The position numbers and the translations under genes were made by a program. A DNA stretch of 64,000 nt, taken from the NCBI GenBank assembly GCA_023101725.1, contig JALJCO010012626.1, positions 76,001-140,000 on the forward strand. The letters run 5' to 3'. The notes beneath the pieces were generated by a model. That model was not told the DNA's origin. It saw nothing but the letters and a program-made list of their open reading frames with translations, and made no database searches. This document shows, in pieces, positions 1-13,897 of the stretch. Each line of letters opens with the position of its first letter. Within the stretch, counting starts at the first letter, position 1. The DNA comes from Atherinomorus stipes. Its lineage: Eukaryota > Chordata > Actinopteri > Atheriniformes > Atherinidae.

Positions 1-78
1 GTCTGACCCTCAGGTCCTGGTCTGACCCTCAGGTCCTGGTCTGACCCTCAGGTCCTGGTCTGACCCTGGTCCTGGTCT
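1..78. repeat. 19-bp minisatellite, cut by window edge
   Basis: Four near-perfect copies of a 19-bp unit (CTGACCCTCAGGTCCTGGT in one register) begin at base 1, so the array extends outside the window. The CCTGGTCTGAC core resembles part of the 53-bp array at 1150-1626, which suggests a related origin. Confidence 0.85.
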
Positions 79-477
79 CAGCATCCTGACGGTGTGCTGC
101 TGCCCTCTGGTGTCTCTGTGGTGAGAGATCATCTGCACTCATTTCCTTTCTCACATTAAAACCAGGGATGAGAACTTCTCCTCAGGTCTTGCTTCCAGCA
201 GCAGAACCAGACGTTCTCAGATCTCCAGCCTGGATGTCTTACCTCTTACCTGCCAAATGGACAGCTGGTGGACAGCTGGTGGACAGCTGGTGGACAGCTG
301 GACACAAGACCCAGTTCAGGACTTCTGGAGGAATATAAGTGGAGTTTCAACCGTATTTTCCTCAACTGGTAAAAACCGGCCGAGGAGACAAAGCAGACAC
401 GTTCCCGTGAGATGGACGGGTCCAACATGAAAGCTGAGACGTCCCCAGCAGCTGCTGACAGACCTGAACTGCTGTAA
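79..477. other. unannotated flank
   Basis: Non-repetitive sequence apart from a short CAGCTGGTGGA direct repeat near 268-300. No coding region, RNA gene or transposon end recognised. Confidence 0.5.
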
Positions 478-884
478 ACGTTTATTTCTGTTGTAAATGT
501 GTTAATTTCTAATGTAAACATGTTTATTTCTGCTGCAAACGTTTATTTTTGCTGTAAATGTGTTTATTTCTGATGTAAACATGTTTATTTCTGCTGCAAA
601 TGTTTATTTCTGCTGTAAACATGTTTATTTCTGATGTAAACATGTTTATTTCTGCTGTAAATGTGTTTATTTCTTCTGTAAACATGTTTATTTCTGCTGT
701 AAACATGTTTATTGCTGTTGTAAATGTGTTAATTTCTGCTGTAAATGTGTTTATTTCTTCTGTAAACATGTTTATTTCTGCTGTAAACATGTTTATTGCT
801 GTTGTAAATGTGTTAATTTCTGCTGTAAATGTGTTTATTTCTTCTGTAAACATGTTTATTTCTGCTGTAAACATGTTTATCAAT
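478..884. repeat. 21-bp minisatellite (TGTTTATTTCTGCTGTAAACA type)
   Basis: About 19 tandem copies of a 21-bp unit of the form GTAAACATGTTTATTTCTGCT. In the right half a higher-order unit of about 84 bp (four monomers) appears twice, marked by the variant GCTGTTGTAAATGTGTTAAT near 713 and 798. Because 21 is a multiple of 3 the array is open on both strands, which gives spurious reading frames. The reverse complement of this monomer makes up the 55855-57042 array. Confidence 0.95.
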
Positions 885-1149
885 AGCAGCTGCGTGACAG
901 GAGGAAAAACCAGACACACGGACTCCAGTTCAGCTCTTTAATGTGCAGCGTACAAACATTTAAATGCTGATTGAGTCTCTACAGTGGCATCTAAAACATG
1001 CACGTACATGAACTCGCTCCGTGCAGGACTGATGCTACGCTACAGCCACACATCACATCCTAAACCCTACACGGCACACACGGACTGCCGGTCTACGGAG
1101 ACCTGATGCAAGAACTGGACTTGTTTCTGTTCAGGAGCCTCTTCTCAGC

Positions 1150-1626
1150 AGGAGGTAACTAACCGGACACGAGTCAGACCAGGACCTGGACCTGGACCTG
1201 GACCTGGTCTGACACGTGCCGGGAACTACGTATCCAACCTGGACCAGGACCAGGACCTGGTCTGACACGTGCCGGGAACTACGTATCCAACCTGGACCAG
1301 GACCAGGACCTGGTCTGACACGTGCCGGGAACTACGAGTCCGACCTGGACCAGGACCAGGACCAGGTCTGACACGTGCCGGGAACTACGAATCCAACCTG
1401 GACCAGGTCCAGGACCTGGTCTGACACGTGCCAGGAACTACGAGTCCGACCTGGACCAGGACCAGGTCTGACACGTGCTGGGAACTACGATTCCTACCCG
1501 ACCTGGACCAGGACCAGGACCTGGACCAGGTCTGACACGTGCCGGGAACTACAAATCCAACCTGGACCAGGACCAGGACCAGGACCAGGTCTGACACGTG
1601 CCGGGAACTACGAGTCCGACATGGCC
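1150..1626. repeat. 53-bp minisatellite
   Basis: Tandem units of about 53 bp, each with GACACGTGCCGGGAACTACG followed by a variable number of GGACCA/GGACCT hexamers; unit starts are seen at 1211, 1264 and later. The hexamer core is the same as in the 21.6-22.6 kb array. Open frames inside are artefacts of the repeat. Confidence 0.9.
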
Positions 1627-2227
1627 TAAAACACACAGGGACCCGGTCTGGGTCCAGAGGCCTGGTTCCAGTCTGGGTGATGTCATAGCAGAGGTGGCGT
1701 TCAGGAACATCTGGTTACGTGATGTTTCCTGCTGAGACTCGCGCTGAAACAGAACCTCTGACCCCTGAAGTGGACGGTGAGTGTTTACAGTCGTCTCTCG
1801 TTAGCTTTACAGTATTTTGCAGAAAATGATCATAGAATAAATAAACACGGCAGTTTTATAGTTTCTGTTCACAAGTCATTTGTACAAAGTAAATAAGATT
1901 CATATTTATTTTGACTCCAGAAGTCTGAACGTGTTGTTTAAAGCAGGTCTGACTGTTAGAGGCTCCGCTACTGCACCATAGCACAGACATCTGTAGGTAG
2001 CAAAAACATTCCCATAAGCATGACAATATTAACCACAGCGTGGAAATACCAGATTCCACGGAGCCGCAGCATCACTGCATCTGTCGCCACGGAAACACAA
2101 AGCTGCTGCAACCTAAAACTAAACTAAAACTAGATGCTTCCAGTACAGACGAGGAAAGTGCAATTATTGGTGAATAACGTTTACGTTTCAGTGCCGACAG
2201 AAAGTTGTGAGTAAACAAAAACAGCTG
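1627..2227. other. unannotated AT-rich flank
   Basis: No convincing coding potential, RNA gene or transposon terminus seen. This lies 3' of tmem47 and could include distal 3' UTR, but no evidence fixes that. Confidence 0.4.
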
Positions 2228-3776
2228 CACTGCAAAAACTCAAATATTAGCAAGTATATTTTTCTAATTTCTACTCAAAATATCTCATCACACTCAAAAT
2301 AAGACAAAATGACTTAAACAGAAACATTTCAGTGAGATTTAGGAACTCGTTTTCATACACTGCATCCTATTTCAAGATCTTATCAAGAAAATTTTGCTTG
2401 TGTCATTGAAAGATTTTTTATTTATTCATTTTTTGTTTTTGCTTATTGCAAACAAAACAAAAAATCGTTTTGTTTGTTTTTGGTTTTTTTTTACTTATTT
2501 TAACCCTGTGTTCAAACCAGACGCGAATAAAATTATTCGCGCCAATGAATTACATGTTAAAGGATCATTTTCTTTTTCCAACCTGGACCTTATTTCTAGG
2601 AGTATATTTGTGCATTTTCTCACCGGTAAAATTTCTGGTTCACTTTGACTCCTTGGGAAGAAAATTACGCTGAGTCGCTTTTCGGTGAACGTCCAGTAAC
2701 ACGGAGGAGACGAGGCAGCCTCTACATGAGACATTATCTGCAGCAAAACTTCATTTCATCAATGCTTTAAGTAGAATGAGAAACTTATCCTTAAAGTCAA
2801 TGTACAGACGCGAATTTGCAGCGCGACAAGACCCAAACGTGCGTTTTACTCGCGCAAATAGAGCGTATTTCACCTGTTCGCTTCAGTTGAAAAAGTTGAA
2901 CTCGAGCATTTTATGCGCGCAAACAACACGAGCCCCGTCATAGAAAATGAGACGTGATGTGAACGGACCGGCGCTCTGCAGCTCGCTGCTCTCTCCTACA
3001 GTAAGAAGAGAAAAGCGCTTTTTACAGATAAAATCACAAAGTGCTGCACACAAAAGCGGTGGAATAATACCATAAATTTAGGATTGAAAACCCGATCGGA
3101 CAAAACCTCATTAACCTGCAGCTGCTTGTCTCTGCAGCCGGTGTTTGATGGGATGAAACGTCACAACGCCGAGACACTGCAGCGGGACAGAGGACCTGTA
3201 GTTCCCGGAGGAAGATGCAGCTCTGTCCCCACTACAGAAATAAGCTGAGGTTATCAACTGTCAATGTGAGTCAATCTGAGTCTCAGACTGGTGTAGTAAT
3301 CAGTTTGGTCTCAGACTGGTGTAGTATTCAGTTTGGTCTCAGACTGGTGTAGTATTCAGTTTGGTCTCAGACTGGTGTAGTATTCAGTTTGGTCTCAGAC
3401 TGGTGTAGTATTCAGTTTGGTCTCAGACTGGTGTAGTATTCAGTTTGGTCTCAGACTGGTGTAGTATTCAGTTTGGTCTCAGACTGGTGTAGTATTCAGT
3501 TTGGTCTCAGACTGGTGTAGTGTTCAGTTTGGTCTCAGACGAGTGCCGGTTGCACAATTTGTTTTGTTTTTTTTTTGCTTGTAATAAGCAAAAGATTCTG
3601 CCAATAGAATAAGCAACATTTTCTTGATAAGATTTCTTGATGCATTACCTTAAAACAAGATCTTATATCTCAATGAGATGTTTCTTGTTAGGTAATTTTG
3701 TCTTATTTTGAGTGTGATGAGATATTTTATTAGAAATTAGGAAAATAAACTTGCTAAGATTTAAGTTTTTGCAGTG
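2228..3776. mobile_element. non-autonomous DNA transposon remnant with long terminal inverted repeats
   Basis: The left end starts CACTGCAAAAACTCAAAT and the right end finishes with the inverted counterpart ...TTTAAGTTTTTGCAGTG. The outer ~85 bp of each arm align as inverted repeats at roughly 85% identity, and weaker similarity extends to about 230 bp per arm (2228-2460 against 3545-3776). CACTGCAAAAAC ends are common on fish non-autonomous elements (recollection; family not named). The 8-bp flanks do not match, so no target duplication is supported. The interior holds a GCGAATAA...TTATTCGC-rich segment (2515-2890), probably another element, and the 28-bp array at 3281-3541. Confidence 0.65.
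3281..3541. repeat. 28-bp minisatellite
   Basis: About nine copies of the 28-bp unit TCTCAGACTGGTGTAGTATT+CAGTTTGG, nearly identical to one another. It sits inside the inverted-repeat element 2228-3776. Confidence 0.95.
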
Positions 3777-4847
<1,071 letters not shown>

Positions 4848-4964
4848 CTACTGGCAAGATGCGTAGAAATGAGGAAAACTTTCAGCATTTACCCTTTAAA
4901 CCTAATTCAACAGATGAATGTCATTATTCTGGCTCATCTTGGAAAAATTCTCTTGGCCTTCATA

Positions 4965-6110
4965 CAACATTCCTGCAATGTTCCTGCAATCTTCTTGCAA
5001 TCTTCCTGCAACATTCCTGCAATCTTCCAGCAACATTCCTGCAATGTTCCTGCAATCTTCTTGCAATGTTCCTGCAACATTCCTGCAATCTTCCAGCAAC
5101 ATTCTCGCAACCTTGCTGCAACATTTCTGCAGCATTCCTGCAATATTCCTGCAACCTTCCTGCAATCTTCTTGCAATCTTCCTGTAACATTCCCCACAAC
5201 CTTCCTGCAACATTCTGCAACCTTCCTGCAACATTTCTGCAGCATTTCAGCAATCTTCCTGCAACCTTCCTACAACCTTCATGCAATCTTCCTGTAACAT
5301 TCCCGCAACCTTCCTGCAACCTTCCTGCAATCTTCCTGCAACCTTCCTGCATCATCCCTTCAACCTTCCTGCACCCTTCCCTACAATCTTCCTGCAACCT
5401 TCATCCAACCTTCCTATAACCTTCTTGCTACCTACCTAGAACCTTCCTGCTACCTTCTACCTCCTAAAACCTTTCCACAACATTCCAGCAACCATCCCGC
5501 TCCATTCCCTGCAATCTTCCTACAACATTCCTGCAATCTTCCTGCAACATTCCTGCAATCTTTCCGCAACATTCCTACAACCTTGCTGTAACCTTCCTAC
5601 AACCTTCTTGCTACCCACCTACAACCTTTCCACAACATTCCTGCAACATTCCTGCAACCTTCCTACAACCTTCCTGCTACCTTCTTGCTACCTTCCTGCT
5701 ACCCTCCTAAAACCTTTCTACAACATACCAAAGCAACCATCCCCGCTCCCTTCCTAAAAGCTTCCTGCAACATTTCCGCAACCTTTAGGCAACGTTCCTG
5801 TTACCTTTTTGCTACCGTCCTAAAACCTTGTCACAACCTTCCAACAACTATCCTGCTCCCTTCCTAAAACCTTCCTGCAACCTTCCTGCAACGTTCCTGC
5901 AAACTTCCTACAACCTTCTTGCTACCTTCCCACAACTGTCCTGCAACTTTTCTGCTACCTTCTTGCAACCTTCCTGCAACTTCCCTGCAACCTTCCTACA
6001 ACCCTGGTACAACTTTCCTGCCAACTTCCTGCAACTTTCCTACCAATCTACAACCATCCTGAAACCTTCCTGCAATCTTCTTGCAATCTTCCTGCAACCT
6101 TGTCTAAATC
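4965..6110. repeat. 11/22-bp minisatellite filling tmem47 intron 2
   Basis: A degenerate tandem array of CTTCCTGCAAC / ATTCCTGCAAT (11 bp, paired as 22 bp) occupies most of intron 2 (4826-6250). The left part is more homogeneous. To the right it decays into CTACCTTCCTGCT-type variants. Open frames on both strands are repeat artefacts. Confidence 0.95.
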
Positions 6111-6193
6111 GGCTAATTAAATGATCTTTTTGTGTGTGTTTGTTTATTTCAGTGTTTAATCAATGTGTGGCCTTCAGCCCCTCATGTGTGATC

Positions 6194-6473
<280 letters not shown>

Positions 6474-6850
6474 TTAAGAGGGGGATGAAGGAAAAATGGG
6501 AGGAAGATGGAGAAGAAAACTCTTATGGACAGGAGGAGACACTAAATGGAAGATAAAAATAAAAAGGATGGAGAATGGAAGTAAGATGGAAATGAGGACA
6601 GAAGAGTAGAGTGTAAAAGGTAAAGTGGAGGAGAAGAAAGAGGTAGAGTAGACAACTAAAGGATGAAAGGAAGATATTAATGAAGAGGGGAAGGACAGAG
6701 AGAGAGAGGTGATGGAATGCTGGGTGGAAATGAGCATTTCTGAGAGGGTGATGGGCAGTAAAGGAGAAAACATGCGGGTGGAAGCAACGGAGGGATGAGA
6801 AGAAGGAGGGGAAGGATAGAGGAGGGAGACGCTGAGTGGCCTCGGCTAGA
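6474..6850. repeat. purine-rich low-complexity tract
   Basis: Mostly A and G on the plus strand (GGAAGATGGA, GAAGGAGGGG types), i.e. polypyrimidine in the tmem47 sense strand. No exact period is visible. Similar purine-rich stretches occur at 10540-10740 and 13240-13510. Open frames here are compositional. Confidence 0.7.
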
Positions 6851-6934
6851 AAGCTTTTCTGGCACGTTGTCAGAAATCTGTCAACATTTCTACACGGGCA
6901 GCAACTGGGCTGGATGCACTCTGGAAAAGCAGAC

Positions 6935-9900
6935 GCACACGCTAACAGAGATACATGCTAACACAGATACACGCTAACACAGATACATGCTAATTTTGTA
7001 CACACGCTAACACAGATACATCCTAACACAGATACACGCTAACACAGATACATGCTAATTTTGGATACACGCTAACACAGATACATCCTAACGGATACAC
7101 ACAAACATGGATACACTCCTAACACAGATACACGCTTACATGGATACACGCTAACATGGATACACGCTAACACAGATACACGCTTACAAAAATACATCCA
7201 AACATGGATACACACAAACATGGATACACTAACACACATACACAGATACACGCAAACATGGATACACGCTAACAACGATACATGCTAACATGGATACACG
7301 CTAACACAGATACATCCTAACGGATACACGCAAACATGGATACATTCTAACACAGATACATGCTTAAATGGATACACGCTAACATAGATACACACTAAAA
7401 CAGATACATGCTAACATGGATACACGCTTACACAGATACACGCTTACAAAGATACATCCACACATGGATACACGCAAACATGAATACACGCCAACAACGA
7501 TACATGCTACTACAGATACACACAAACATGAATACACAATACACAGATACATGCTAACATGGATACACGCTAACACAGACACATGCTGACATGGATACAC
7601 GCTAACACAGATACATGCTTACATGGATACATGCTAATACAGATACACGCTAACATAGATACACACTGAAACAGATAAATGCTAACATGGATACACGCTA
7701 ACATGAATACACGCTAACATGGATACACGCTAACACGGATACACGCTAACAAAAATACAAGCTAGCATGGATACATGCTAACACAGATACACATTAACAC
7801 ATACACGCTAGCATAAATACACGCTAACATGGATACACGCTAACACAGATACAGGCTTACATGGATACACGCTTACAAGGATACATGCTAATATGGATAC
7901 ACGCTAACACAGATACATGCTAACATGGATACATGCTAACACAGATACATGCTAACACGGATACACGCTTACACAGATACATGCTAACATAGATACACAC
8001 TAAAACAGATAAATGCTAGCATGGATACACGCTAACATAAATACACGCTAACATGGATACACGCTAACAAAGATACATGCTAACATGGATACACACTAAC
8101 ACAGATACACGCTTACATGGATACACGCTTACACAGATACATGCTTACATGGATACACACTAACACAGATACACGCTAACATGGATACATGCTAACACAG
8201 ATACATGCAAACACGGATACATGCTTCACACAGATACACGCTAACGTGGATACACACTAACACATATACACGTAAATATGGATACACGCTAACACAGATA
8301 CATGCCACCGAAGATACACTAGAACAGATACACACTACAGCAGATACACAGTACCACAGATACATGCTACTACAGATACACGCTACCACAGATTCACACT
8401 AACACGGATACATGCTAATATGGATACACGCAGAAACACACCACAGCGGCTTCACGCCATGGCAGATACATGCCACCGCAGATACACGCAACCGCAGATA
8501 CACGCTTCAGCAGATACACCCTACAGCAGATACACGTTACTGGAGATACACGCCACAGCAGATACACGCTACCGCAGATTCATGCTACTGCAGATACACG
8601 CTACAGCAGATACACGCCACTGCAGATACATGCTACTGCAGATACACGCTACTGCAGATAGATACACGCTACCGCAGATAGATACACGCTACCGCAGATA
8701 GATACACGCTACTGCAGATACACGCTACTGCAGATAGATACACGCTCCTGCAGATACACGCTACTGCAGATAGATACACGCTACTGCAGATAGATACACG
8801 CTACTGCAGATAGATACACGCTACCGCAGATACACGCTACTGCAGATAGATACACGCTACCGCAGATAGATACACGCTACTGCAGATACACGCTACTGCA
8901 GATAGATACACGCTACCGCAGATAGATACACGCTACTGCAGATACACGCTACCGCAGATACACGCTACTGCAGATACACGCTACCGCAGATACACGCTAC
9001 CGCAGATACACGCTACTGCAGATACGTGCTACCGCAGATACACGCTACTGCAGATACACGCTACCGCAGATACACGCTACTGCAGATACGTGCTACCGCA
9101 GATACACGCTACTGCAGATACACGCTACTGCAGATACACGCTACCGCAGATACACGCTACTGCAGATACACGCTACCGCAGATAGATACACGCTACTGCA
9201 GATACACGTTACTGCAGATACACGCTACTGCAGATACACGCTACTGCAGATACACGCTACTGCAGATACACGCTACTGCAGATACACGCTACCGCAGATA
9301 CACGCTACTGCAGATACGTGCTACCGCAGATACACGCTACTGCAGATACACGCTACCGCAGATACACGCTACTGCAGATACACGCTACCGCAGATAGATA
9401 CACGCTACTGCAGATACACGTTACTGCAGATACACGCTACTGCAGATACACGCTACTGCAGATACACGCTACTGCAGATACACGCTACCGCAGATACACG
9501 CTACCGCAGATACACGCTACTGCAGATACGTGCTACCGCAGATACACGCTACTGCAGATACACGCTACCGCAGATACACGCTACTGCAGATACACGCTAC
9601 CGCAGATAGATACACGCTACCCCAGATAGATACACGCTACTGCAGATACACGCTACTGCAGATAGATACACGCTACTGCAGATAGATACACGCTACCGCA
9701 GATAGATACACGCTACCGCAGATAGATACACGCTACTGCAGATACACGCTACTGCAGATAGATACACGCTACCGCAGATAGATACACGCTACTGCAGATA
9801 CACGCTACCGCAGATACACGCTACTGCAGATACGTGCTACCGCAGATACACGCTACTGCAGATACACGCTACCGCAGATACACGCTACTGCAGATACACG

Positions 9901-10042
9901 CTACCGCAGATACACGCTACTGCAGATACACGCTACCGCAGATAGATACACGCTACTGCAGATACACGTTACTGCAGATACACGTTACTGCAGATACACG
10001 CTACTGCAGATACACGCTACTGCAGATACACGCTACCAGGTT
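6935..10042. repeat. 16-bp minisatellite, two subfamilies (3.1 kb)
   Basis: A very long array of 16-bp units. The left part (6935-8400) is degenerate GATACACGCTAACACA / GATACATGCTAACATG. The right part (about 8460-10042) is highly homogeneous GATACACGCTACTGCA / ...ACCGCA, with frequent 4-bp GATA insertions giving GATAGATACACGC units of 20 bp. The right subfamily also shows longer repeated blocks, such as a run of variants recurring near 9026-9160, 9300-9400 and 9834-9940. All reading frames inside are artefacts. Confidence 0.97.
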
Positions 10043-11050
10043 GCCTACATGGCATCTTTTTTTGGCTCAATCTTGTCAACAGAACCATGAAACCAGAGTT
10101 GACGGGTAAAATCTGCTCTTTTGATCCCGACCGTCCAGACGAGGCAGAGACCTTGTTAACCAATCATTTGCTCCGGTTTATAAACGGGTGTGTCCCTGTT
10201 ACAGCTTGATGCACACGTCCCACATGTAGACACGGCAGTATGGAAACACTGTGCTGAGAGAGATCGTAGTATCGATCTGCCACCAGATATGATGCTGACA
10301 AACTAACGGCACGAATGTTTCTGTACAACAGAAATAAACGTTGCAGAATACATAGAAGTACAAGGGAAATAATCCTGAAGGAACAGTAAATATTAAAAAG
10401 GAAATACCGGATAAAACATCAAAGAAAGCAGAAATGTAGCTGGGAGTAAAGGTGCAGCAGATAATCGGACTGTTTCCACGTGTCCTGCTCTTTATTTTCA
10501 CAGCTCTCGGTGAATTTCCTCCTCCAGTGTGACAAAAAGCCAGGAGGAATGGACGGTGGAGGAAAGAGATAAGAGAAGATGAGAGGATGCAGGCAGACGG
10601 AGGATGAGAGAGATGGAGGTGAAACATGAGATGCAGGGGGTGGATAGCAGGAGGAACGGAGGGAGGGGAAAATGAAAGATAAGAGGGACGGAAATGCTGA
10701 AGGCAGAGACGAGAGGACACGGCAGATAGATCCAGAAATACAGCAGGCTCCAAGTTTTCAGTTCATTACTGATTCCTGAAAACTTGGAATGAAAAACAAA
10801 AACACATCAAGAGACTGACGATCGCGTCAGTTTGTCAGAAAATCATCTGGAGGCCAGAAACATGTTTCCATCAACATTTCCTGCAACTGTTGTCCTGATC
10901 ACGTTCTTCTGGGAATAAAACATGTTGATGAGATTCTGTTTTTATGCACATGAACAGCGCTCTGACTCCTCCAGATGACTCCGTTTAAACGTGGAACTTC
11001 ACATGTTCTGCAAACATCCTTCATCCTAATCGATGCCTTTAATACCAACC
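10043..11050. other. unannotated intron 1 sequence
   Basis: Starts at the abrupt end of the 16-bp array. A purine-rich stretch lies at 10540-10740. A minus-strand open frame of about 180 codons (10199-10753) runs through it but shows no recognisable domain and mostly reflects that composition. No gene called. Confidence 0.5.
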
Positions 11051-11059
11051 AGCTGCCAG

Positions 11060-11340
11060 AGTAAGTAAGTAAACTTTATTTGTATAGCACTTTTCACAGA
11101 CAGGAGTCACAAAGTGCTTCACACGATAACATAAAAACAATACAAGCAAGAACAATTAAAATACAGTAAAAGGTAAATAAATAGGTGAATAAAACAATTA
11201 GCTACGTGCTTTGGAAGGCTTGTGAAAACAGGTGTGTTTTTAACTGGTGTTTAAATGTGTCCACTGAGTCCAGAGAGCGCAGAGACAGAGGGAGTTCATT
11301 CCAGAGACGAGGCACCACCGCTTTAAAGGACCGGTCTCCT
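11060..11340. repeat. dispersed repeat fragment
   Basis: Contains the string ACTTTATTTGTATAGCACTT followed by CACAAAGTGCTTCACA, and farther on a segment reading TTCATTCCAGAGACGAGGC. Such strings are very common in fish genomes as the 3' part of a retroelement (recollection, class uncertain). No boundaries or target duplication could be fixed. Confidence 0.45.
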
Positions 11341-11595
11341 CGGGTTATAAATCATTAATAAATGATCAGATAAACGGTAAAAAGGCTGCGTTTGCTTTCT
11401 GACCACTCAGAGCACTTTAACTGTACGTCACCTGAACCCGAGACGACCACGCACACATCCACTTTACTGGTTTTCTGGGGCACTTAAGGAGACTCGGTTC
11501 ATCCAGGGACGCTGAAGGATGGAAGGATACCCGCTGGTGTACACAGGACAGCATGTTTCAGCTGCTGCACCTCAGAAACAGTCAGGAAGACAATA

Positions 11596-13032
11596 CAGTT
11601 GTGTGAAAAAGTGATCTTCCCCTAAACCTAATAAGTGGTTGTTCCACCTTAGCAGCAACAACTGCATCAAGCGTTTGTGATAACTGGCAGTGAGTCTTCT
11701 GCAGCGCTGTGGAGGAATTTTGTTCCACTCATCTTTGCAGAATTGTTGTAATTCAGCCACATTGGAGGCTTTTCCAGCATGAACCGCCTTTTTAAGGTCA
11801 TGCCACAGCATCTCAATGGGATTCAGGTGGGGGCTTTGACTAGGCCACTCCAAAGTCTTCATGTTGTTGTTCTTAAGCCATTCAGAGGTGGACTTGCTGG
11901 TGTGTTCTGGATCATTGTTCTGCTGCAGAACCCAAGTGCGCTTCAGCTTGAGGTCACCAACAGATGGCCGGACGTTCTCCTTCAGGATTTTTTGGTAGAA
12001 GCAGAATTCATGGTTCCATTTTCCACAGCAAGTCTTCCAGGTCCTGAAGCAGCAAAACAGCCCCAGACCATCACACTACCACCACCATATTTTACTGTTG
12101 CTATGATGTTCCTTTTCTGAAATGCCGTGTTACTTTTACGCCAGATGTAATGGGACCTCCACCTTCCAGAAAGTTCCACTTTTGTCTCGTCAGTCCACAG
12201 AGTATTTTCCCAAAAGTCTTGGGGATCATCAAGATGCTTTCTGGCTAAACTGAGACGAGCCTTTATGTTCTTTTTGCTCAGCAGTGGTTTTGGTCTTGGA
12301 ACTCTGCCATGCAGCCATTTTTGCCCCCCAGTCTCTTTCTGATGGGGGAGTCATGAACACTGACCTTCATTGAGGCAAGTGAGGCCTGCAGTTCTTGGAT
12401 GTTGTTCTGGGGTCTTTTGTGACCTCTTGGATGAGTCGTCGCTGTGCTCTTGGGGTCATTTTGGTCGGCCGGCCCCTCCTGGGAAGGTTCACCACTGTTC
12501 CATGTTTTCACCATTTGTGGATAATGGTTCTCACTGTGGTTCTCTGGAGTCCCAAAGCTTTAGAAATGGCTTTGGAACCTTTTCCAGACTGATAGATCTC
12601 AATGACTTTGTTTCTCATTTGTTCCTGAATTTCTTTGGATGGCAGCATGATGTCTAGCTTTGGAGGATCTTTTGGTCTACTTCACTTTGTCAGGCAGGTC
12701 CTATTTAAGGGATTTCTTGATGGAGAACAGGTGTGGCAGTAATCAGGCCTGGATGTGGATAGAGAAACTGAACTCAGCTTTCCAAAGATGATAAACCACA
12801 GTTAATGTATGTTTTAACAGGGGGGGCAATCACTTTTTCCACACAGGGACATGGAGGTTTGGATATTTCTACCTTACGAATAAAAACCTTCATTTAAAAA
12901 CTACATTTTGTGTTTACTTGTGTTATCTTTGTCTAATATTTAAATTTGTTTGATGATCTGAAACATTTAAGTGTGACAAACATGCAAAGAAATAAGAAAT
13001 CAGGAAGAAGGCAACACTTCTTCACACAACTG
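11596..13032 (-). mobile_element. Tc1-like DNA transposon
   Basis: Flanked by TA dinucleotides at 11594-11595 and 13033-13034. The terminal inverted repeats begin CAGTTGTGTGAAAAAGTG (left) and, inverted, CAGTTGTGTGAAGAAGTG (right). A second inverted copy of the motif (CACTTTTTCCACACAGG, about 12831) lies inside the right end, an IR/DR-like arrangement as in Sleeping Beauty-type elements. It carries a decayed transposase on the minus strand. Length 1437 bp, normal for the family. Confidence 0.92.
11600..12648 (-). pseudogene. Tc1-like transposase, frameshifted
   Basis: The start (MLPSKEIQEQ at 12648) begins an N-terminal helix-turn-helix region with SKAISKALGL and TTVRTIIHKW. The central catalytic part has GGGSVMVWGCFAA. 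The C-terminus has the family signature WPSQSPHLNPIEMLWHDLKK (11790-11850) and FCKDEWNKIPPQRC. The pieces are in different frames: breaks are seen near 12515 (premature stop after IIHKW), near 12300 and near 12000. Tc1 transposases are normally about 340 residues and use a DDE triad. The copy is too broken to be active. Confidence 0.9.
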
Positions 13033-13034
13033 TA

Positions 13035-13889
13035 TCCTGCAGGATGTTATCCATTCCAGCTGTTTGTTTCTCAGCCAGTCAGACAGACTCGGAGCTTTAC
13101 CAGGGATCATGTGATCAGAAGCCATTCCTGGTTGCCCCCCTCCCTTGGCCGCTTCATTACATCCCATTCCTGCTACAAATAGCACAGCCATCTCTGGGGG
13201 GCTCACTGAGAGGCTGGATGGAGTCGGGAAGGGGGTGAGGACTGACACCAGAGAAAGAGACGAGGAGGAGGATGGTGAAATGATTAACATCAGAAACGTA
13301 TGAATGAAGCCTTCAGGGAGGATGAAGGGATGAAAAGAGAAGACAACAAAGGAAGAGGAGAGAAATGGAACAAAAACAAACCTACAGGGAGATGAGAGGA
13401 AGGCTGAAACTGATAAATAAAAAGACATTTATGAGTAAAATGGTTGGAATAAAAGCAGAGTACGAGCGAAGGGAAAGATAGACGAGCGGAGAGTGAAAGG
13501 GGGGGTCACGGAGGCTGAAACTAAACTTCAGCACCCGACGGCTCACGTTCGTTTTTCCTGCAAACTTTGTGGGAAATTAAAGACTTTATTGTCTTTTCAG
13601 ATCAATTTTTCCACAATCTTGTTTTCCCCGTACAAAAACCTCCCGAGGAAATCTGAAATCCCCCCCCCCCCCCCCAGTTTTCTCCTCAAAGGTTCAAAGG
13701 TTGAACAGTAGCACCAGAAGAACGACAGCTTCGGATATGCAAGTTTCCATTAACCAACTCAGAGATGGTCAGAGTGTGTGTGTGTGTGTGTGGGGGGGGG
13801 GGGGCTTCCGGCTTGTTGGTCCCTGCATGAATGTCACCCCCGACATAGATGTGACCCCCTGCTTCCCTGCTTCAGGGTAGTTTGGTTCC
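13035..13889. other. unannotated intron 1 sequence with simple repeats
   Basis: A purine-rich stretch (13240-13510), a C run (13661-13674) and a TG run followed directly by a G run (about 13774-13804). No coding evidence. Confidence 0.5.
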
Positions 13890-13897
13890 CTCAGGAG

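Noticed and set aside
600..941. Short repeats separated by variable sequence, CRISPR-like
   Set aside because: Continuous tandem minisatellite without true spacers in a eukaryotic context.
10199..10753. 184-codon minus-strand frame
   Set aside because: Lies in a low-complexity pyrimidine-rich part of intron 1, with no domain and no splice signals that fit tmem47.
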